64,000 bases of DNA from Pseudomonas kielensis (GCF_014236655.1 NZ_JACMYG010000002.1:62001-126000); one strand, 5' to 3'; positions 8,668-18,648 are shown, numbered from the stretch's first letter. Notes: generated from the sequence alone by a model not told the origin. Program-made: numbers and translations.

Positions 8668-9189
8668 TGGCGGCGTTGCCGGCAGGCTGTCGAGAAAGGC
8701 GCGGATCTGCCGGGAACCGCGCAAGTGCAGGGTAGGGATCTGCGGGCCGATGGCCTGGCGCACCGCCTCGATGCCGGGACGGTAGCCACAGTCGAAGTTC
8801 CACACGAAGTTCAGGAAGGTCAGGAGCGCCCGATCGATTTTCTCGCTACAGCCTGCTGCAAGGTCGGGGCGAGGGCGGTTCATGACGCTGCGCCGGATCA
8901 CCCGGGTGAGGCAGGTGAGCCGCCCAGTGTCGAGCCAGATGATCAGGTCGGCACCGGGGAGGCGCAGGTCGAAGGTGCGCCGGGCATAGTTGCCTTCACA
9001 GACCCAGGCCTCTGGCGCAACCGCGGCCCTGACGCGGGTGCGGAACTGCTCGGCGTCGGGCTCGACCCAACCAGGCTCCCAGAACAGCCTGTCCAAATGC
9101 ACCACGGGCAGTCCAAGGCGGCTGCCGAGGGCGCGGGCCAGGGTAGATTTGCCGCTACCGGCGTTGCCGAGAATTACAATCCGTTGCAT
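8623..9189 (-). CDS. P-loop nucleoside/adenylate kinase-like protein (FlaR/topology-modulation type)
   Basis: A cytoplasmic P-loop NTPase of 188 residues with Walker A GNAGSGKS at residues 8-15, a lid-like arginine-rich region (RVIRRSVMNRPRPD) and a LIIWLD beta strand. The HLDRLFWEPGW motif after the Walker A is typical of the small kinase-like proteins often annotated as adenylate kinase or DNA topology modulation protein. Those names do not imply a demonstrated activity. The ATG at 9189 was chosen because the P-loop starts 7 residues in; the open frame continues upstream without family similarity. The C-terminal 15 codons overlap the convergent GFA gene. Confidence 0.78.
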   Translation of the reverse strand: MQRIVILGNAGSGKSTLARALGSRLGLPVVHLDRLFWEPGWVEPDAEQFRTRVRAAVAPEAWVCEGNYARRTFDLRLPGADLIIWLDTGRLTCLTRVIRRSVMNRPRPDLAAGCSEKIDRALLTFLNFVWNFDCGYRPGIEAVRQAIGPQIPTLHLRGSRQIRAFLDSLPATPPSISVDLQCLQNKPE

Positions 9190-9388
9190 GGTCCCACTGC
9201 CTGTCGCGAAAAAAGCCGGCGATTGTGCAGGATTCTGCAGCAACTGGCAGCTAAAAAACGAGGCAGGCGTCAGATCGCCTTTGCCGCTTGGGCCGCTCAA
9301 GCATCGCTGGCGAGCGGTGCGCGGATAATGCCGGGGGGGAGGGGGTTGATACAGGCGCCGCGCCCACCCCAGCACACAGCCTTGGCCC

Positions 9389-11119
9389 CTATTGACTCGT
9401 CTGGTAATTCGCAACCGCTTGCTCAAGGTTGAAGAACATTCGTGTGCGGCTCAATTCCGCCAAGGGTGAATGCATCATCATCGCCAGTACCGTTGGGTTC
9501 ATGCCTACGAACAAGAGTGTCACGCCTTCATCGCGAAGTCGGCGCTCACCATCGGTCAGCATTTTGAGTGCGGTGTATTCCAGGTCGAACACACCACTGA
9601 AATCAAGCGCCACAAAGCGTGGTCTCGCCTGGTCGATCAAGGTGCGCATTTTTTGCCCGATCCTCTCAGCATTCGCGAAGAAGATACGGCCTTCGGGGCG
9701 CAATAGAAGTAAATCCGAGAAATGCTCATCAAGAGGGTTGGCATCACTCTCTGGACGAAAAACATTAGTGCCTGGCTTGCGAACGATCACATACACCGGT
9801 GGGTCGGAAACTTGATGAGCCAAGGCCAGGAGAGAGACGATGATGGCCACGAGGATACCTTGTAATGTGCCAAGCATCATGACGCCCAACGTCGCGACAA
9901 GAGCCCAAACAAACTCTGTGCGGCGGACCTTGAGAATTTCTCGAAACTCGGAAGGGGCAACCAGCCCAACTGAATAGACGATCACCACGGCAGCCAATGT
10001 GGCGTTGGGCATCAAGCCAATATAGGGGGCCAATAACAGAGCGGCCCCCAACGCCAGAATGGCGGTGATCAATCCCGCCAACTGAGTGTGGGCCCCCGCC
10101 AGGCGGTTCACCGCCGTCTGCGTCGTGCCCCCTCCGGCAACCATGGCACCCAGGAAGGCTCCCCCTATATTGGCCATGCCTGTTGCGATCAACTCCCGGT
10201 TTGCTTGAGGCGAGGGTTCATCACTGCGATCAAAGGCACGCCCCGCAGCGATCGTTTCCGTAAAACTCATCAAGGCAATGCCCGCAGCAGAAGGCCAGAG
10301 CGTTGCTACCAGTTCCCACTTGGGCAACGTCAAGGCAGGTAAGCCGGTGGGAACATAACCGACTACCGAAAGACCATGGGTATCCAGCCCTAACCAGCTC
10401 ACCCCCAGAATCCCGATGGCCACTGCTGCCAATGGTGCTGGTATGGCCGGCGTAAAACGCTTCATTGTGATCAGGATAAGCACCATGAACAGCCCGACTG
10501 CAACGGTAATCAACGACGCATCGGGGAGCCCCTGTAACGTGGCCCAACAGTTATGGAAGAAGTTGCCCTTATCAATATGGATGCCGATGAGTTTGGGCAC
10601 TTGGTCAAGCACTATCACGATACCGATTCCTGCCTTGAATCCTACGAGTACAGGTTCGGAGATAAAGTTGGCGACAAAGCCCATGCGCGAAAGTCCCGCC
10701 AGCGCGAGGAATCCCCCTACCAGCAAGGCCAATGTGGCTGAACCTGCCATCAAGGCTGCCGGATCGCCGGACGCACCGATCTGATCAAGTGCCGAACCCG
10801 CCAGGATGGCGAGTGTCGTTGTCGTACTCACGCTCAGTGGCCGCGACGAGCCGAGCACGGCATAAATCAGCATGGGCACCATCACGGTATAGAGCCCTAC
10901 CTGAACCGGCAGACCCGCAATGGTGGCGTATGCCAGTGCTTTGGGGATGACCACGGCCGCGGTGGTCAGACCCGCGACCGTATCGCCTCTGAGCCAGCTC
11001 TGCCGATAGTTGCGTATCCATTCCGGCAATCGTTTTTGCGAGCGGCGGGACTGCTCGTGCGCGACGTCCGGCGGGGCAGTGTGTGGGGGGGACTCTGATT
11101 CAGAGGGGCGCGGACTCAT
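9389..11119 (-). CDS. SulP-family anion transporter with STAS domain
   Basis: Inner-membrane transporter (sulfate, bicarbonate or other anions) of 576 residues. The transmembrane core covers residues ~50-430, starting with WLRGDTVAGLTTAAVVIPKALAYATIAG, a typical SulP opening. The cytoplasmic STAS domain covers ~460-570 (VALDFSGVFDLEYTALKML). TGGAG precedes the ATG at 11119; an ATG 42 bp further upstream is less likely. The codon usage is visibly less GC-rich than the neighbours, hinting at a different history. There is no carbonic anhydrase or cys gene next to it, so the substrate stays open. Confidence 0.88.
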   Translation of the reverse strand: MSPRPSESESPPHTAPPDVAHEQSRRSQKRLPEWIRNYRQSWLRGDTVAGLTTAAVVIPKALAYATIAGLPVQVGLYTVMVPMLIYAVLGSSRPLSVSTTTTLAILAGSALDQIGASGDPAALMAGSATLALLVGGFLALAGLSRMGFVANFISEPVLVGFKAGIGIVIVLDQVPKLIGIHIDKGNFFHNCWATLQGLPDASLITVAVGLFMVLILITMKRFTPAIPAPLAAVAIGILGVSWLGLDTHGLSVVGYVPTGLPALTLPKWELVATLWPSAAGIALMSFTETIAAGRAFDRSDEPSPQANRELIATGMANIGGAFLGAMVAGGGTTQTAVNRLAGAHTQLAGLITAILALGAALLLAPYIGLMPNATLAAVVIVYSVGLVAPSEFREILKVRRTEFVWALVATLGVMMLGTLQGILVAIIVSLLALAHQVSDPPVYVIVRKPGTNVFRPESDANPLDEHFSDLLLLRPEGRIFFANAERIGQKMRTLIDQARPRFVALDFSGVFDLEYTALKMLTDGERRLRDEGVTLLFVGMNPTVLAMMMHSPLAELSRTRMFFNLEQAVANYQTSQ

Positions 11120-11464
11120 TGAAAACTCCAGGACGAGACTCACTGTTTTCAGCAAATGCACTCGAATAAATCAGTATGAAAGCGCGGCGGTCGTCGTGGT
11201 CTGCTTTAAATCAACTATTCTTCGCCAATCCAGGCCATCCAGTTCAATGTCGTTTGTTTGCCAAACCTTCAACAGTGGCGGTTTGTACCGGTTTGCTCAT
11301 CGCGCTTCGCAGGGTTTGAGTGCCAATCGATGGGTGGCAGGGCTGTCCTGGCACTTGCATTGATTTTTGTCAGAAATGCCAATGTCGGCTGGTGTTAGCG
11401 TTTAGCAAAAAATGGCTACGCATCGGCTCGAGTATCTGTTCCGAAGCCGGGGAGGGGGGGGAAC
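11120..11464. other. Intergenic control region between SulP gene and RND operon
   Basis: A 345-bp AT-richer divergent region that must hold both promoters. GGGGAGGGGGGGAAC immediately precedes the RND adaptor start as a strong ribosome-binding site. I could not pick a convincing -35/-10 pair or operator. No regulator gene (TetR or LysR type) is adjacent, so control of the pump is probably in trans. Confidence 0.5.
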
Positions 11465-12664
11465 ATGAACAATGCTAGAAAGGGTGCCGTGATGGCATTG
11501 GTCCTTTTGTCAGGGGTTTTGAGCCAGCTTTACGGGTGTGACAAGGCACCGGTTTCCCCGGCTCGCAAGCCGCCTGAAGTGACGGTCATGACAGTCACTG
11601 CCCGCGACACCCCAGTCACCTTCGAATTCGTCGCTCAGACCCAGAGCTCCCGCGAGGTGGAAATCCGTGCTCGCGTGGCCGGCTTCCTTGATCAGCGGCT
11701 GTACACCGAAGGTGATCTGGTGAAAACCGGGCAGAAGCTGTTCCAGATGGACCGTAAACCTTTTGAGGCCGCGCTGCTCTCGGCCCAGGGCCAACTGGCC
11801 CAGCAACAGGCCCGCTGGGAAGTGGCCAAGGCTACGTTGGCTCGGGTCCGGCCCCTGGCCGCGCAAAATGCGGTCAGCAAGATGGACCTGGACAATGCCG
11901 TGGGCAACGAGCGTGAGACTCGTGCCGCCGTGTTGGCCGCAGAGGGGAATGTGCGCACCGAGCAACTGAACCTCAGTTACACCACCATCGTCTCTCCCCT
12001 CACCGGGCTTGCAAGCTATTCCAAGAAGCAGGAAGGCAGTTATGTGACGCCAGGCGAGTCGGGACTGCTGACGTCGGTGTCACAAATGGACCCGATGTAC
12101 GTCAACTTCAGCCTCTCGGAAAACGAAACCTTGAAGTACCGCGACGATGTCGCCGCCGGCCATCTCATTTTTCCGCCGCGCAGTGAGTTGATCGTAGAGG
12201 TCGTCATGGCGGACGGCACCGTGGTGCCCAACACGGGCACGGTGAACTTTCTGGCGCCTTCCTATAGCCAGGGCACGGGCACTTTCCTGGTCCGCGCAGT
12301 GCTCGCCAACCCCAATGGCCTGCTCCGTCCCGGCCAGTTTGTGCGGGCCCTGGCCAAAGGCGCCTCCCGGCCCAACGCCATTCTGGTGCCGCAAAAGGCG
12401 GTATTGGAGGGGGCCAAGAGTCACTTCATATGGGTCCTCAATGCCGAAGGAAAACCCGAGCAACGGGTGGTTGAAGTGGGCGACTGGCAAGGTGACAACT
12501 GGTTCATCAATAAGGGCCTGCGGTCCGGCGAGCGTATCGTGGTCGATGGCGCGATCAGGGTCACGCCGGGCGGGCCATTGAACATCGTCGACGCCCCCGG
12601 CGCCGCATCCACAGGCGCCGCCGATGGGCAACCGGCAAAAGCCAATGGTGGGAAAAGCCAATGA
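11465..12664 (+). CDS. RND efflux periplasmic adaptor (membrane fusion) lipoprotein
   Basis: Links the inner-membrane pump to the outer-membrane channel. It has 399 residues with a lipoprotein signal (lipobox LYGC, Cys at ~25), a lipoyl/barrel-sandwich half (EIRARVAGFLDQRLYTEGDLVKTGQKLFQMD), an alpha-helical hairpin (~100-170), the second half-lipoyl segment (LSYTTIVSPLTGLAS), a beta-barrel domain and a membrane-proximal domain. It is the first gene of a three-gene operon and overlaps the pump gene by 4 bp (ATGA). The family exports antibiotics, solvents or dyes. I could not assign it to MexAB, MexEF or Ttg. Confidence 0.9.
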   Translation: MNNARKGAVMALVLLSGVLSQLYGCDKAPVSPARKPPEVTVMTVTARDTPVTFEFVAQTQSSREVEIRARVAGFLDQRLYTEGDLVKTGQKLFQMDRKPFEAALLSAQGQLAQQQARWEVAKATLARVRPLAAQNAVSKMDLDNAVGNERETRAAVLAAEGNVRTEQLNLSYTTIVSPLTGLASYSKKQEGSYVTPGESGLLTSVSQMDPMYVNFSLSENETLKYRDDVAAGHLIFPPRSELIVEVVMADGTVVPNTGTVNFLAPSYSQGTGTFLVRAVLANPNGLLRPGQFVRALAKGASRPNAILVPQKAVLEGAKSHFIWVLNAEGKPEQRVVEVGDWQGDNWFINKGLRSGERIVVDGAIRVTPGGPLNIVDAPGAASTGAADGQPAKANGGKSQ

Positions 12665-15600
12665 GTATTTCCCACTATTGCATCGACCGGCCCATCTTCG
12701 CCTCGGTGATTTCCATCGTTATCACCTTGGCCGGTGCTGTGGCCATGCTCAAGCTGCCTGTTGCGCAGTACCCGGACATCACGCCGCCGCAGATCACGGT
12801 GGCCGCGACTTACCCCGGTGCCGATGCCCAGGTCGTTGCCAATAACGTGGCGGCGCCCATCGAGCAGCAGGTCAACGGTGCCGACAACATGATCTACATG
12901 AACTCGTCGAGCTCCGCGACGGGCAACATGACCCTCAACGTGTTCTTCGAAATCGGTACCGATCCATCCCTGGCCCAGGTCGACGTGCAGAACCGGGTGA
13001 ACCTGGCCTTGCCGCAACTGCCCTCCGCCGTGCAGAGCCAGGGCATCCAGGTACAGAAAAAATCCTCGGCGTTCATGATGGTGCTGGCCGTGTATTCCGC
13101 CGGCGATCGCTTCGACAGCACCTACGTCGCCAACTACGCCAACCTTTATATCCTCGACGCGATCAAGCGGATTCCGGGGGCGAACCAGGCCAGCATCTTC
13201 GGCACGCCCGACTACGCCATGCGGATCTGGCTCAAGCCTGACCGCATGGCCCAGTTGGGCATCACCGCTGCCGATGTGCAGCAAGCCGTCGCCAATCAGA
13301 ACCAGCAGTTCGCCGTCGGCCGGGTCGGCCAGTCGCCAACCGGCAAACCCGTCGAGCAGTCTTTTGCCGTGACCACCAAGGGACGCCTGACCGAGCCTTC
13401 GGAGTTCGAGAACATCATCTTGCGCGCCAGCAATGACGGCGCGGCCATCGTTCGACTCAAGGACGTCGGTCGCGCCGAACTCGGGCAAAAGGACTACTCC
13501 CTGCGTAGCACCTATCAGGGCCGGCCGGCGACGCTGATTGCCGTGTACCAGCAGCCCGGCGCCAACGCTCTGGACGTTTCGGCGGCGGTGACCAAGACCC
13601 TGTCGGACATGAAGGCCACGTTTCCAGAAGGCATCGAATACAAGATCGTGATGGACACCACGGCCTTTACCCGGGCTTCGATTTCCGAGGTGATCCACAC
13701 GTTCTTCGAAGCCCTGGTGCTGGTGGTCATCGTGGTCTTCATCTTCCTGCAGAGCCTGCGGGCCACGCTGATTCCGGTGCTGGCAGTGCCGGTGTCGATT
13801 GTCGGTACGTTCATCGGCATGGCCGCCCTCGGGTTTTCGGTGAACATGCTGACGCTGTTCGGCATGGTGTTGGCCATCGGTATCGTGGTGGACGACGCGA
13901 TCGTGGTGATCGAAAACGTCGAGCGCAACATGCATGTGCACAAGATGACGCCCAAGGACGCGGCCAAACGGGCGATGGATGAAGTCGCCGGCCCGGTGGT
14001 GGCCATCGTCCTGGTGCTGTGCGCGGTGTTCATCCCGGTGGCGTTCATGGGCGGTATCACCGGTCAGCTCTACAAACAATTCGCGATCACCATCGCCATC
14101 TCCGTGGTGATTTCCGGCCTGGTCGCCCTGACCCTGTCCCCGGCCCTGGCCGCCTTGCTGCTCAAGCCGCAGCACGGTGAAAAGAACGCGTTTTTCCGCT
14201 GGTTCGAACGCAGCTTCGAACGGATGACCGAAGGCTATTCCCGCTCCGTGGCCTTCATGATCAAGCGCTTCGTCCTGGCGTTGCTGCTCTTTGCCGGGAT
14301 GATCGTGCTGATGCTGTTGATGGCCCAGCGCATCCCCAGTGCGTTCCTGCCGCCGGAAGACCAGGGTTACTTGCTCGGTGCGGTGATCATGCCTGACGCC
14401 GCCAGCCTGGATCGCACCGGTGAAGTGGGCAAAGTGGCCAGTGACTTCTTCATGAACGACGAGGCCGTCGAAGGCGTCGCGATTGTCAACGGTTACAGCC
14501 TGCTCGACGGCCAGAACAAGAACAATGCCAGTGCGTTTTTCGTCGGCTTCAAGGATTTCGAGGGGCGCTACAAGGATTCTGAAACCATCAAGGCACAGAG
14601 CGCCCCTGCGGTGATCCAGAAAGCCACGCAGGCGTTTTCCACCGTTCAGGGCGGGATCATCCTGCCGCTCAACCCTCCATCCATTCCCGGCCTGGGGACC
14701 ACCGGCGGCATGGAAGTCTGGATTCAAAGCAAGGGGGACGGCAGCGTCGATCAACTGGCTGAAGTGGTTGGCAATCTGGTGGCCAAGGCCAAGGAACGTC
14801 CGGAGCTTGGCGCCATTACCTCCACCTTCAATGTGTTTTCCCGGCAGTTGATGGTCGATGTCGACCGGGAAAAAGCGGAATCGCTGGGGGTGCCGGTCGA
14901 AGATGTCTACAGCGCCATGCAGACCATGTTCGGTTCGCTGTACGTTTCGCAATTCAACAAGTTCAGTCGCCTGTGGCAGGTGATTTTGCAGGCCGAACCG
15001 GCTTATCGCTTGAAGGCCGAGGACCTGCAGGAGATCTTCGTGCGCAGCAAAAACCTTGAAATGGTGCCGCTCAAGGCGTTGCTGACCACCCGCTACGTCA
15101 CCGGCCCCGACCTGCTGACCCGCTTCAATAACTTTCCAGCGGTCAAGCTCACGGCGAATCCGGCGCCGGGCTACAGCTCCGGCCAGGCACTCAAGGCCCT
15201 GGAAGAGATCAGCGAGCAGGTCATGTCCAACGACTACGCGCTCGCCCTGAGCGGCGAGGCGTTCGAGGAGAAAAAGAGCGGCGGCGCCTCCTCCCAGGTG
15301 TTCATCTTTGGCCTGGTGATGGTGTTCCTGATCCTCGCCGCACAATACGAAAAATGGTCGCTTCCCGTGGGTGTGCTGCTGGCGGTGCCTTTCGCCTTGT
15401 TCGGCGCCTTGCTCGCAGTCCTGCTTCGGGGGTTGAGCAACGACGTCTACTTCCAGATCGGCTTGACCATGCTGGTGGCGCTGGCTGCCAAGAATGCCAT
15501 CCTGATCTTCGAGTTTGCGGTGTTGAATCGGGAAAATGGCATGTCCGCCTACGATGCCGCCATGACCGCCGCGAAAGAGCGACTGCGCCCGATCGTGATG

Positions 15601-15870
15601 ACATCCCTGGCGTTTATCCTCGGCTGCGTTCCGCTGGCCATTGCCGTCGGTGCGTCCGAGAACAGCCGTCACTCCATCGGTACCGGGGTGATCGGCGGCA
15701 TGCTGGCGGCGACGGCGATCGCGATCTTCTTCATCCCGCTCTTCTATTACCTGGTGGAGCGTATGTTCGGGGAAAAGGACACCGCCCAAAAGGCTGCCAA
15801 GCCGGCCGAATTGACTCAGGCTGCGCAGATTCCCGACGGCGCGGCACAAAACCGACAGGAGGGGGATTGA
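12661..15870 (+). CDS. RND multidrug efflux pump, HAE1 (AcrB/MexB) family
   Basis: Inner-membrane proton-driven trimeric transporter of 1069 residues, the full family length. It opens with the FxxRPIFA motif (CIDRPIFASVISIVITLAG), continues into the porter domain, and carries the proton-relay motif GIVVDDAIVVIENVER with two adjacent aspartates at about residue 405. The second half repeats the transmembrane block (LVALAAKNAILIFEFA). The double Asp marks it as HAE1 (hydrophobe/amphiphile efflux), unlike the metal-type CzcA near the right edge. The stop is separated from the channel gene by a single base. Substrates cannot be deduced. Confidence 0.93.
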   Translation: MSISHYCIDRPIFASVISIVITLAGAVAMLKLPVAQYPDITPPQITVAATYPGADAQVVANNVAAPIEQQVNGADNMIYMNSSSSATGNMTLNVFFEIGTDPSLAQVDVQNRVNLALPQLPSAVQSQGIQVQKKSSAFMMVLAVYSAGDRFDSTYVANYANLYILDAIKRIPGANQASIFGTPDYAMRIWLKPDRMAQLGITAADVQQAVANQNQQFAVGRVGQSPTGKPVEQSFAVTTKGRLTEPSEFENIILRASNDGAAIVRLKDVGRAELGQKDYSLRSTYQGRPATLIAVYQQPGANALDVSAAVTKTLSDMKATFPEGIEYKIVMDTTAFTRASISEVIHTFFEALVLVVIVVFIFLQSLRATLIPVLAVPVSIVGTFIGMAALGFSVNMLTLFGMVLAIGIVVDDAIVVIENVERNMHVHKMTPKDAAKRAMDEVAGPVVAIVLVLCAVFIPVAFMGGITGQLYKQFAITIAISVVISGLVALTLSPALAALLLKPQHGEKNAFFRWFERSFERMTEGYSRSVAFMIKRFVLALLLFAGMIVLMLLMAQRIPSAFLPPEDQGYLLGAVIMPDAASLDRTGEVGKVASDFFMNDEAVEGVAIVNGYSLLDGQNKNNASAFFVGFKDFEGRYKDSETIKAQSAPAVIQKATQAFSTVQGGIILPLNPPSIPGLGTTGGMEVWIQSKGDGSVDQLAEVVGNLVAKAKERPELGAITSTFNVFSRQLMVDVDREKAESLGVPVEDVYSAMQTMFGSLYVSQFNKFSRLWQVILQAEPAYRLKAEDLQEIFVRSKNLEMVPLKALLTTRYVTGPDLLTRFNNFPAVKLTANPAPGYSSGQALKALEEISEQVMSNDYALALSGEAFEEKKSGGASSQVFIFGLVMVFLILAAQYEKWSLPVGVLLAVPFALFGALLAVLLRGLSNDVYFQIGLTMLVALAAKNAILIFEFAVLNRENGMSAYDAAMTAAKERLRPIVMTSLAFILGCVPLAIAVGASENSRHSIGTGVIGGMLAATAIAIFFIPLFYYLVERMFGEKDTAQKAAKPAELTQAAQIPDGAAQNRQEGD

Positions 15871-15871
15871 G

Positions 15872-17305
15872 ATGGCTAAGCCCTCTTTTGCTCTGTTGAT
15901 GTGCCTGGGCCTGGCGGGTTGCATGGTGGGGCCTGACTACCAGCCCCCGAATATCGACACCCCCGCGGCCTACCGCTACGCGGACAAGGAAGCCAGGAAT
16001 CTGTCGAACACGCTATGGTGGGAGCAGTTCCAGGACCCTGTCCTGAATGAACTGATCCGCACCGCGTTGCTCGAAAACAAAGACATCAAGATTGCCGCCG
16101 CGCGGGTCGAAGAGTTCCAGGGCCGATACGGCCAGACCCGTTCCCTGCTGTTTCCACAAGTCGGGCTGGGCACCCAGGGGCAGCGGTCCCGCTCGCCGCG
16201 CGACTCCGGTCCGGTGCCTTTGGATTCATCGGTGGACCCGGTGTACAACAACTACCAGGCCATTCTCAGCGTCAACTGGGAGCTGGACATCTGGGGCCGT
16301 TTGCGCCGCCTCGACGAATCCGCCCGTGCCGATTTGCTGGCTTCGGAGGAGGGCCGTCGAAGCGTCATCTTGAGTCTGGTGGCTTCGGTCGCATCGAGTT
16401 ACGTGACCTTGCGCGATCTCGACCGGGAACTGGAAATCGCCCGTACGACCGCCAAGGTGCGCGGTGACTCCTTCGAGATATTCAAACTACGCTTTGGTGC
16501 TGGCACCATTTCCGAAATGGAGTTGGCGCAGAACCAATCCGAATTCGAGCGCACCCAGGCCTCGGTTGCGCAATTCGAACCCTTGGTCGCGCAACAGGAA
16601 AACGCCTTGGCCGTGCTGCTTGGGCGCAACCCGGGGCCGATCATTCGCGGGCGTGAGCTGGCCCAACTGAATCTGCCATCGGTGCCTGCCGGCTTACCGT
16701 CGGATTTGCTCGAACGTCGACCTGACCTGCGTCAGGCCGAGCTGAACCTGATCTCGGCCAATGCCCAGATCGGCGCAGCCAAGGCCCAGTACTTCCCGAC
16801 CATTTCCCTGACCGGGCTGTTGGGCTCTGCCAGCAACCAGCTGTCTAACCTGTTCACCGGGCCCGCTTCGACCTGGTCCTATGGTGTTGCGGCGAGCATG
16901 CCGATCTTCACGGCCGGCGGTATCGCCGGCCAGGTGCAACAAGCCGAAGCCTTCCAACAACAAGCGCTGCTGATCTACCAACAGTCGATTCAATCGGCGT
17001 TCAGGGATGTGGAAAACGCCTTGGTCGCGTCGAGCAAATCCAGAGAGCAGATGGCCTACCAGGCCAGGCAGGTCGAGGCACTGCGTACCTACGCTCATTT
17101 CGCTCGGCTGCGTTACGACAACGGCTACACCAGCTACATAGAGGTGCTGGATGCCGAACGTAGCCTGTTTGACGCCGAGTTGAACTACACCCGCACCCGT
17201 GGCTCGGTGTTCACCAGCATGATTGATCTGTACAAGGCCACTGGCGGAGGTTGGGTGAATCAGGCGGACCAACTGACGGCAACCACCGCCGCAAAGGAAC
17301 CCTGA
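15872..17305 (+). CDS. RND efflux outer-membrane channel lipoprotein (OprM/NodT family)
   Basis: TolC-like outer-membrane factor of 477 residues with a lipoprotein signal (lipobox LAGC, Cys at ~17) and the family opening MVGPDYQPP. Two repeated outer-membrane-efflux domains follow, with the NWELDIWGRLRR segment in the first and PDLRQAELNLISANAQIGAAKAQYFP between them. AGGAGGGGG overlaps the end of the pump gene and places the ATG at 15872. It completes a self-contained tripartite pump. Confidence 0.92.
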   Translation: MAKPSFALLMCLGLAGCMVGPDYQPPNIDTPAAYRYADKEARNLSNTLWWEQFQDPVLNELIRTALLENKDIKIAAARVEEFQGRYGQTRSLLFPQVGLGTQGQRSRSPRDSGPVPLDSSVDPVYNNYQAILSVNWELDIWGRLRRLDESARADLLASEEGRRSVILSLVASVASSYVTLRDLDRELEIARTTAKVRGDSFEIFKLRFGAGTISEMELAQNQSEFERTQASVAQFEPLVAQQENALAVLLGRNPGPIIRGRELAQLNLPSVPAGLPSDLLERRPDLRQAELNLISANAQIGAAKAQYFPTISLTGLLGSASNQLSNLFTGPASTWSYGVAASMPIFTAGGIAGQVQQAEAFQQQALLIYQQSIQSAFRDVENALVASSKSREQMAYQARQVEALRTYAHFARLRYDNGYTSYIEVLDAERSLFDAELNYTRTRGSVFTSMIDLYKATGGGWVNQADQLTATTAAKEP

Positions 17306-17424
17306 TCGGGGCGCATCAACACGTGAGAGAAGAACACTGATGAAGCCGATCCAGCGCAGCAGTTACCTCGCATGCTGAACCCCAATGCCAGGTGCAACAG
17401 CACACTACGTTGTGAGGCAAGGTC

Positions 17425-18537
17425 ATGGACCACGATCTTTCAATGGCGAAGACCCGGCTATTGCCGGGTCATATTCGTCATGTAGCGCTCTTGTGGGTGG
17501 CGTGCTGTGTCGCCGGGTGCACAACGATGGGACCGAACTCGATTCAGCGTGACCGTACAGACTACAGTGCGGTCATCGCCTCGACCTGGAAAGAGCAGAC
17601 ACTGCTCAACATCGTCAAATTGCGCTACGCAGATGCGCCCGTGTTCCTCGAGGTTTCCTCGGTCATCGCCTCCAGCGCGATGCAGAGCCAGGTCAACCTT
17701 GCGGCGAGTTGGTATTCGGGACTTCCCAGCGATGGAAACAACCAGGCCATAGGGGCTTCCGGGGTGTACACGGATCGTCCGACGATCAGCTACACCCCGC
17801 TTTCCGGGGAGAGATTTTCTCGTTATTTACTGCAGCCCCTGTCGCCGGCCGCGGTGTTCTCCTTGATTCAGGCAGGCTACCCCATCGATCGTGTCCTGCA
17901 ATTGACCACCAGCGCCGTTAACGGTGTCTACAACCGATCCACATCCCCCTCACGCTTTCGAGCAGCCGATCCGCGTTTCTACGAGTTACTGGAGGCCTTC
18001 AGAAGGATCCAGCGCTCTGAGTCGCTGGGCATGCGCATCAGTCAGCGAAGCAGCGATGAAAGCATGCTCGTCTTGATCTCGCGTGATGTCTCCGACGATG
18101 TCGAGAACGATCGCCAAAGGGTGCGCGAACTCCTTCACTTGAGGCGCGGTGCCAGTGAGCTGAATCTAACGTTCGGCATGGTGCAACGGCACGATACCGA
18201 GGTCGCGCTACTGACTCGTTCCATGTCGGAAATCTTCGTGGAACTGGCCGCAACCATCGAGGTTCCACCTGCACATTTGCAGGAAGGGCGTGCAAACCCG
18301 GCACCTGCTGCGCCTGCGCATCCCAGCCCATGGGACGAACCATTGGTGCGTATTTATTCAAGCCGGGAACAACCCAGCGATGCCTATGCCGCTGTTCGCT
18401 ATCGCGACTATTGGTTCTGGATCGATGACCGTGACATGAAATCAAAGTCGGAGTTCTTGTTTGTGCTCGTACTGTTTTCGCTGGCCGAAACGGGCGTGGC
18501 ACCGCAGACGCCGGTGATCACCGTGCCCGCAAACTAA
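17425..18537 (+). CDS. Uncharacterised lipoprotein following the RND operon
   Basis: A 370-residue protein with a lipoprotein signal peptide; the lipobox CVAGC gives a Cys at ~32 followed by TTMGPNSIQRDRTDYSAVIA. It belongs to a conserved hypothetical family I recognise by the WKEQTLLNIVKLRYADAPVFLEV stretch, which occurs in similar lipoproteins of other proteobacteria but has no assigned role. The C-terminus holds the aromatic DYWFWIDDRD and a Leu/Phe-rich segment (EFLFVLVLFSLAETG). It lies 119 bp after the channel gene on the same strand and may be co-transcribed, making it a candidate accessory part of the pump. An ATG at 17443 is an alternative start. Confidence 0.75.
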   Translation: MDHDLSMAKTRLLPGHIRHVALLWVACCVAGCTTMGPNSIQRDRTDYSAVIASTWKEQTLLNIVKLRYADAPVFLEVSSVIASSAMQSQVNLAASWYSGLPSDGNNQAIGASGVYTDRPTISYTPLSGERFSRYLLQPLSPAAVFSLIQAGYPIDRVLQLTTSAVNGVYNRSTSPSRFRAADPRFYELLEAFRRIQRSESLGMRISQRSSDESMLVLISRDVSDDVENDRQRVRELLHLRRGASELNLTFGMVQRHDTEVALLTRSMSEIFVELAATIEVPPAHLQEGRANPAPAAPAHPSPWDEPLVRIYSSREQPSDAYAAVRYRDYWFWIDDRDMKSKSEFLFVLVLFSLAETGVAPQTPVITVPAN

Positions 18538-18648
18538 GCCTTCGCGTCGCAACCTGGCTGACACTCGAGAAGAGGGCCGCACGCCAAAGGAAAAGGCGAC
18601 GGATTGGTGTTGGCCCTGGTCCAGCACGGTGCTGCGCCGTGCTCCTTT

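Noticed and set aside
11346..11362. TGGCACTTGCATT resembling a sigma-54 promoter before the RND operon
   Set aside because: The -24 and -12 like halves are directly adjacent, without the obligatory 5-bp spacing.
12421..15924. 1167-codon open frame antisense to the RND pump gene
   Set aside because: It is an artefact of high GC3: no domain, His/Asp/Gly-rich shadow composition, and the opposite strand carries an unmistakable AcrB-type protein. The same applies to the long antisense frames over the two TonB receptors (3213-5492, 43185-46022), hyuA (37300-39465), topB (52721-54649) and czcA (58553-59479).
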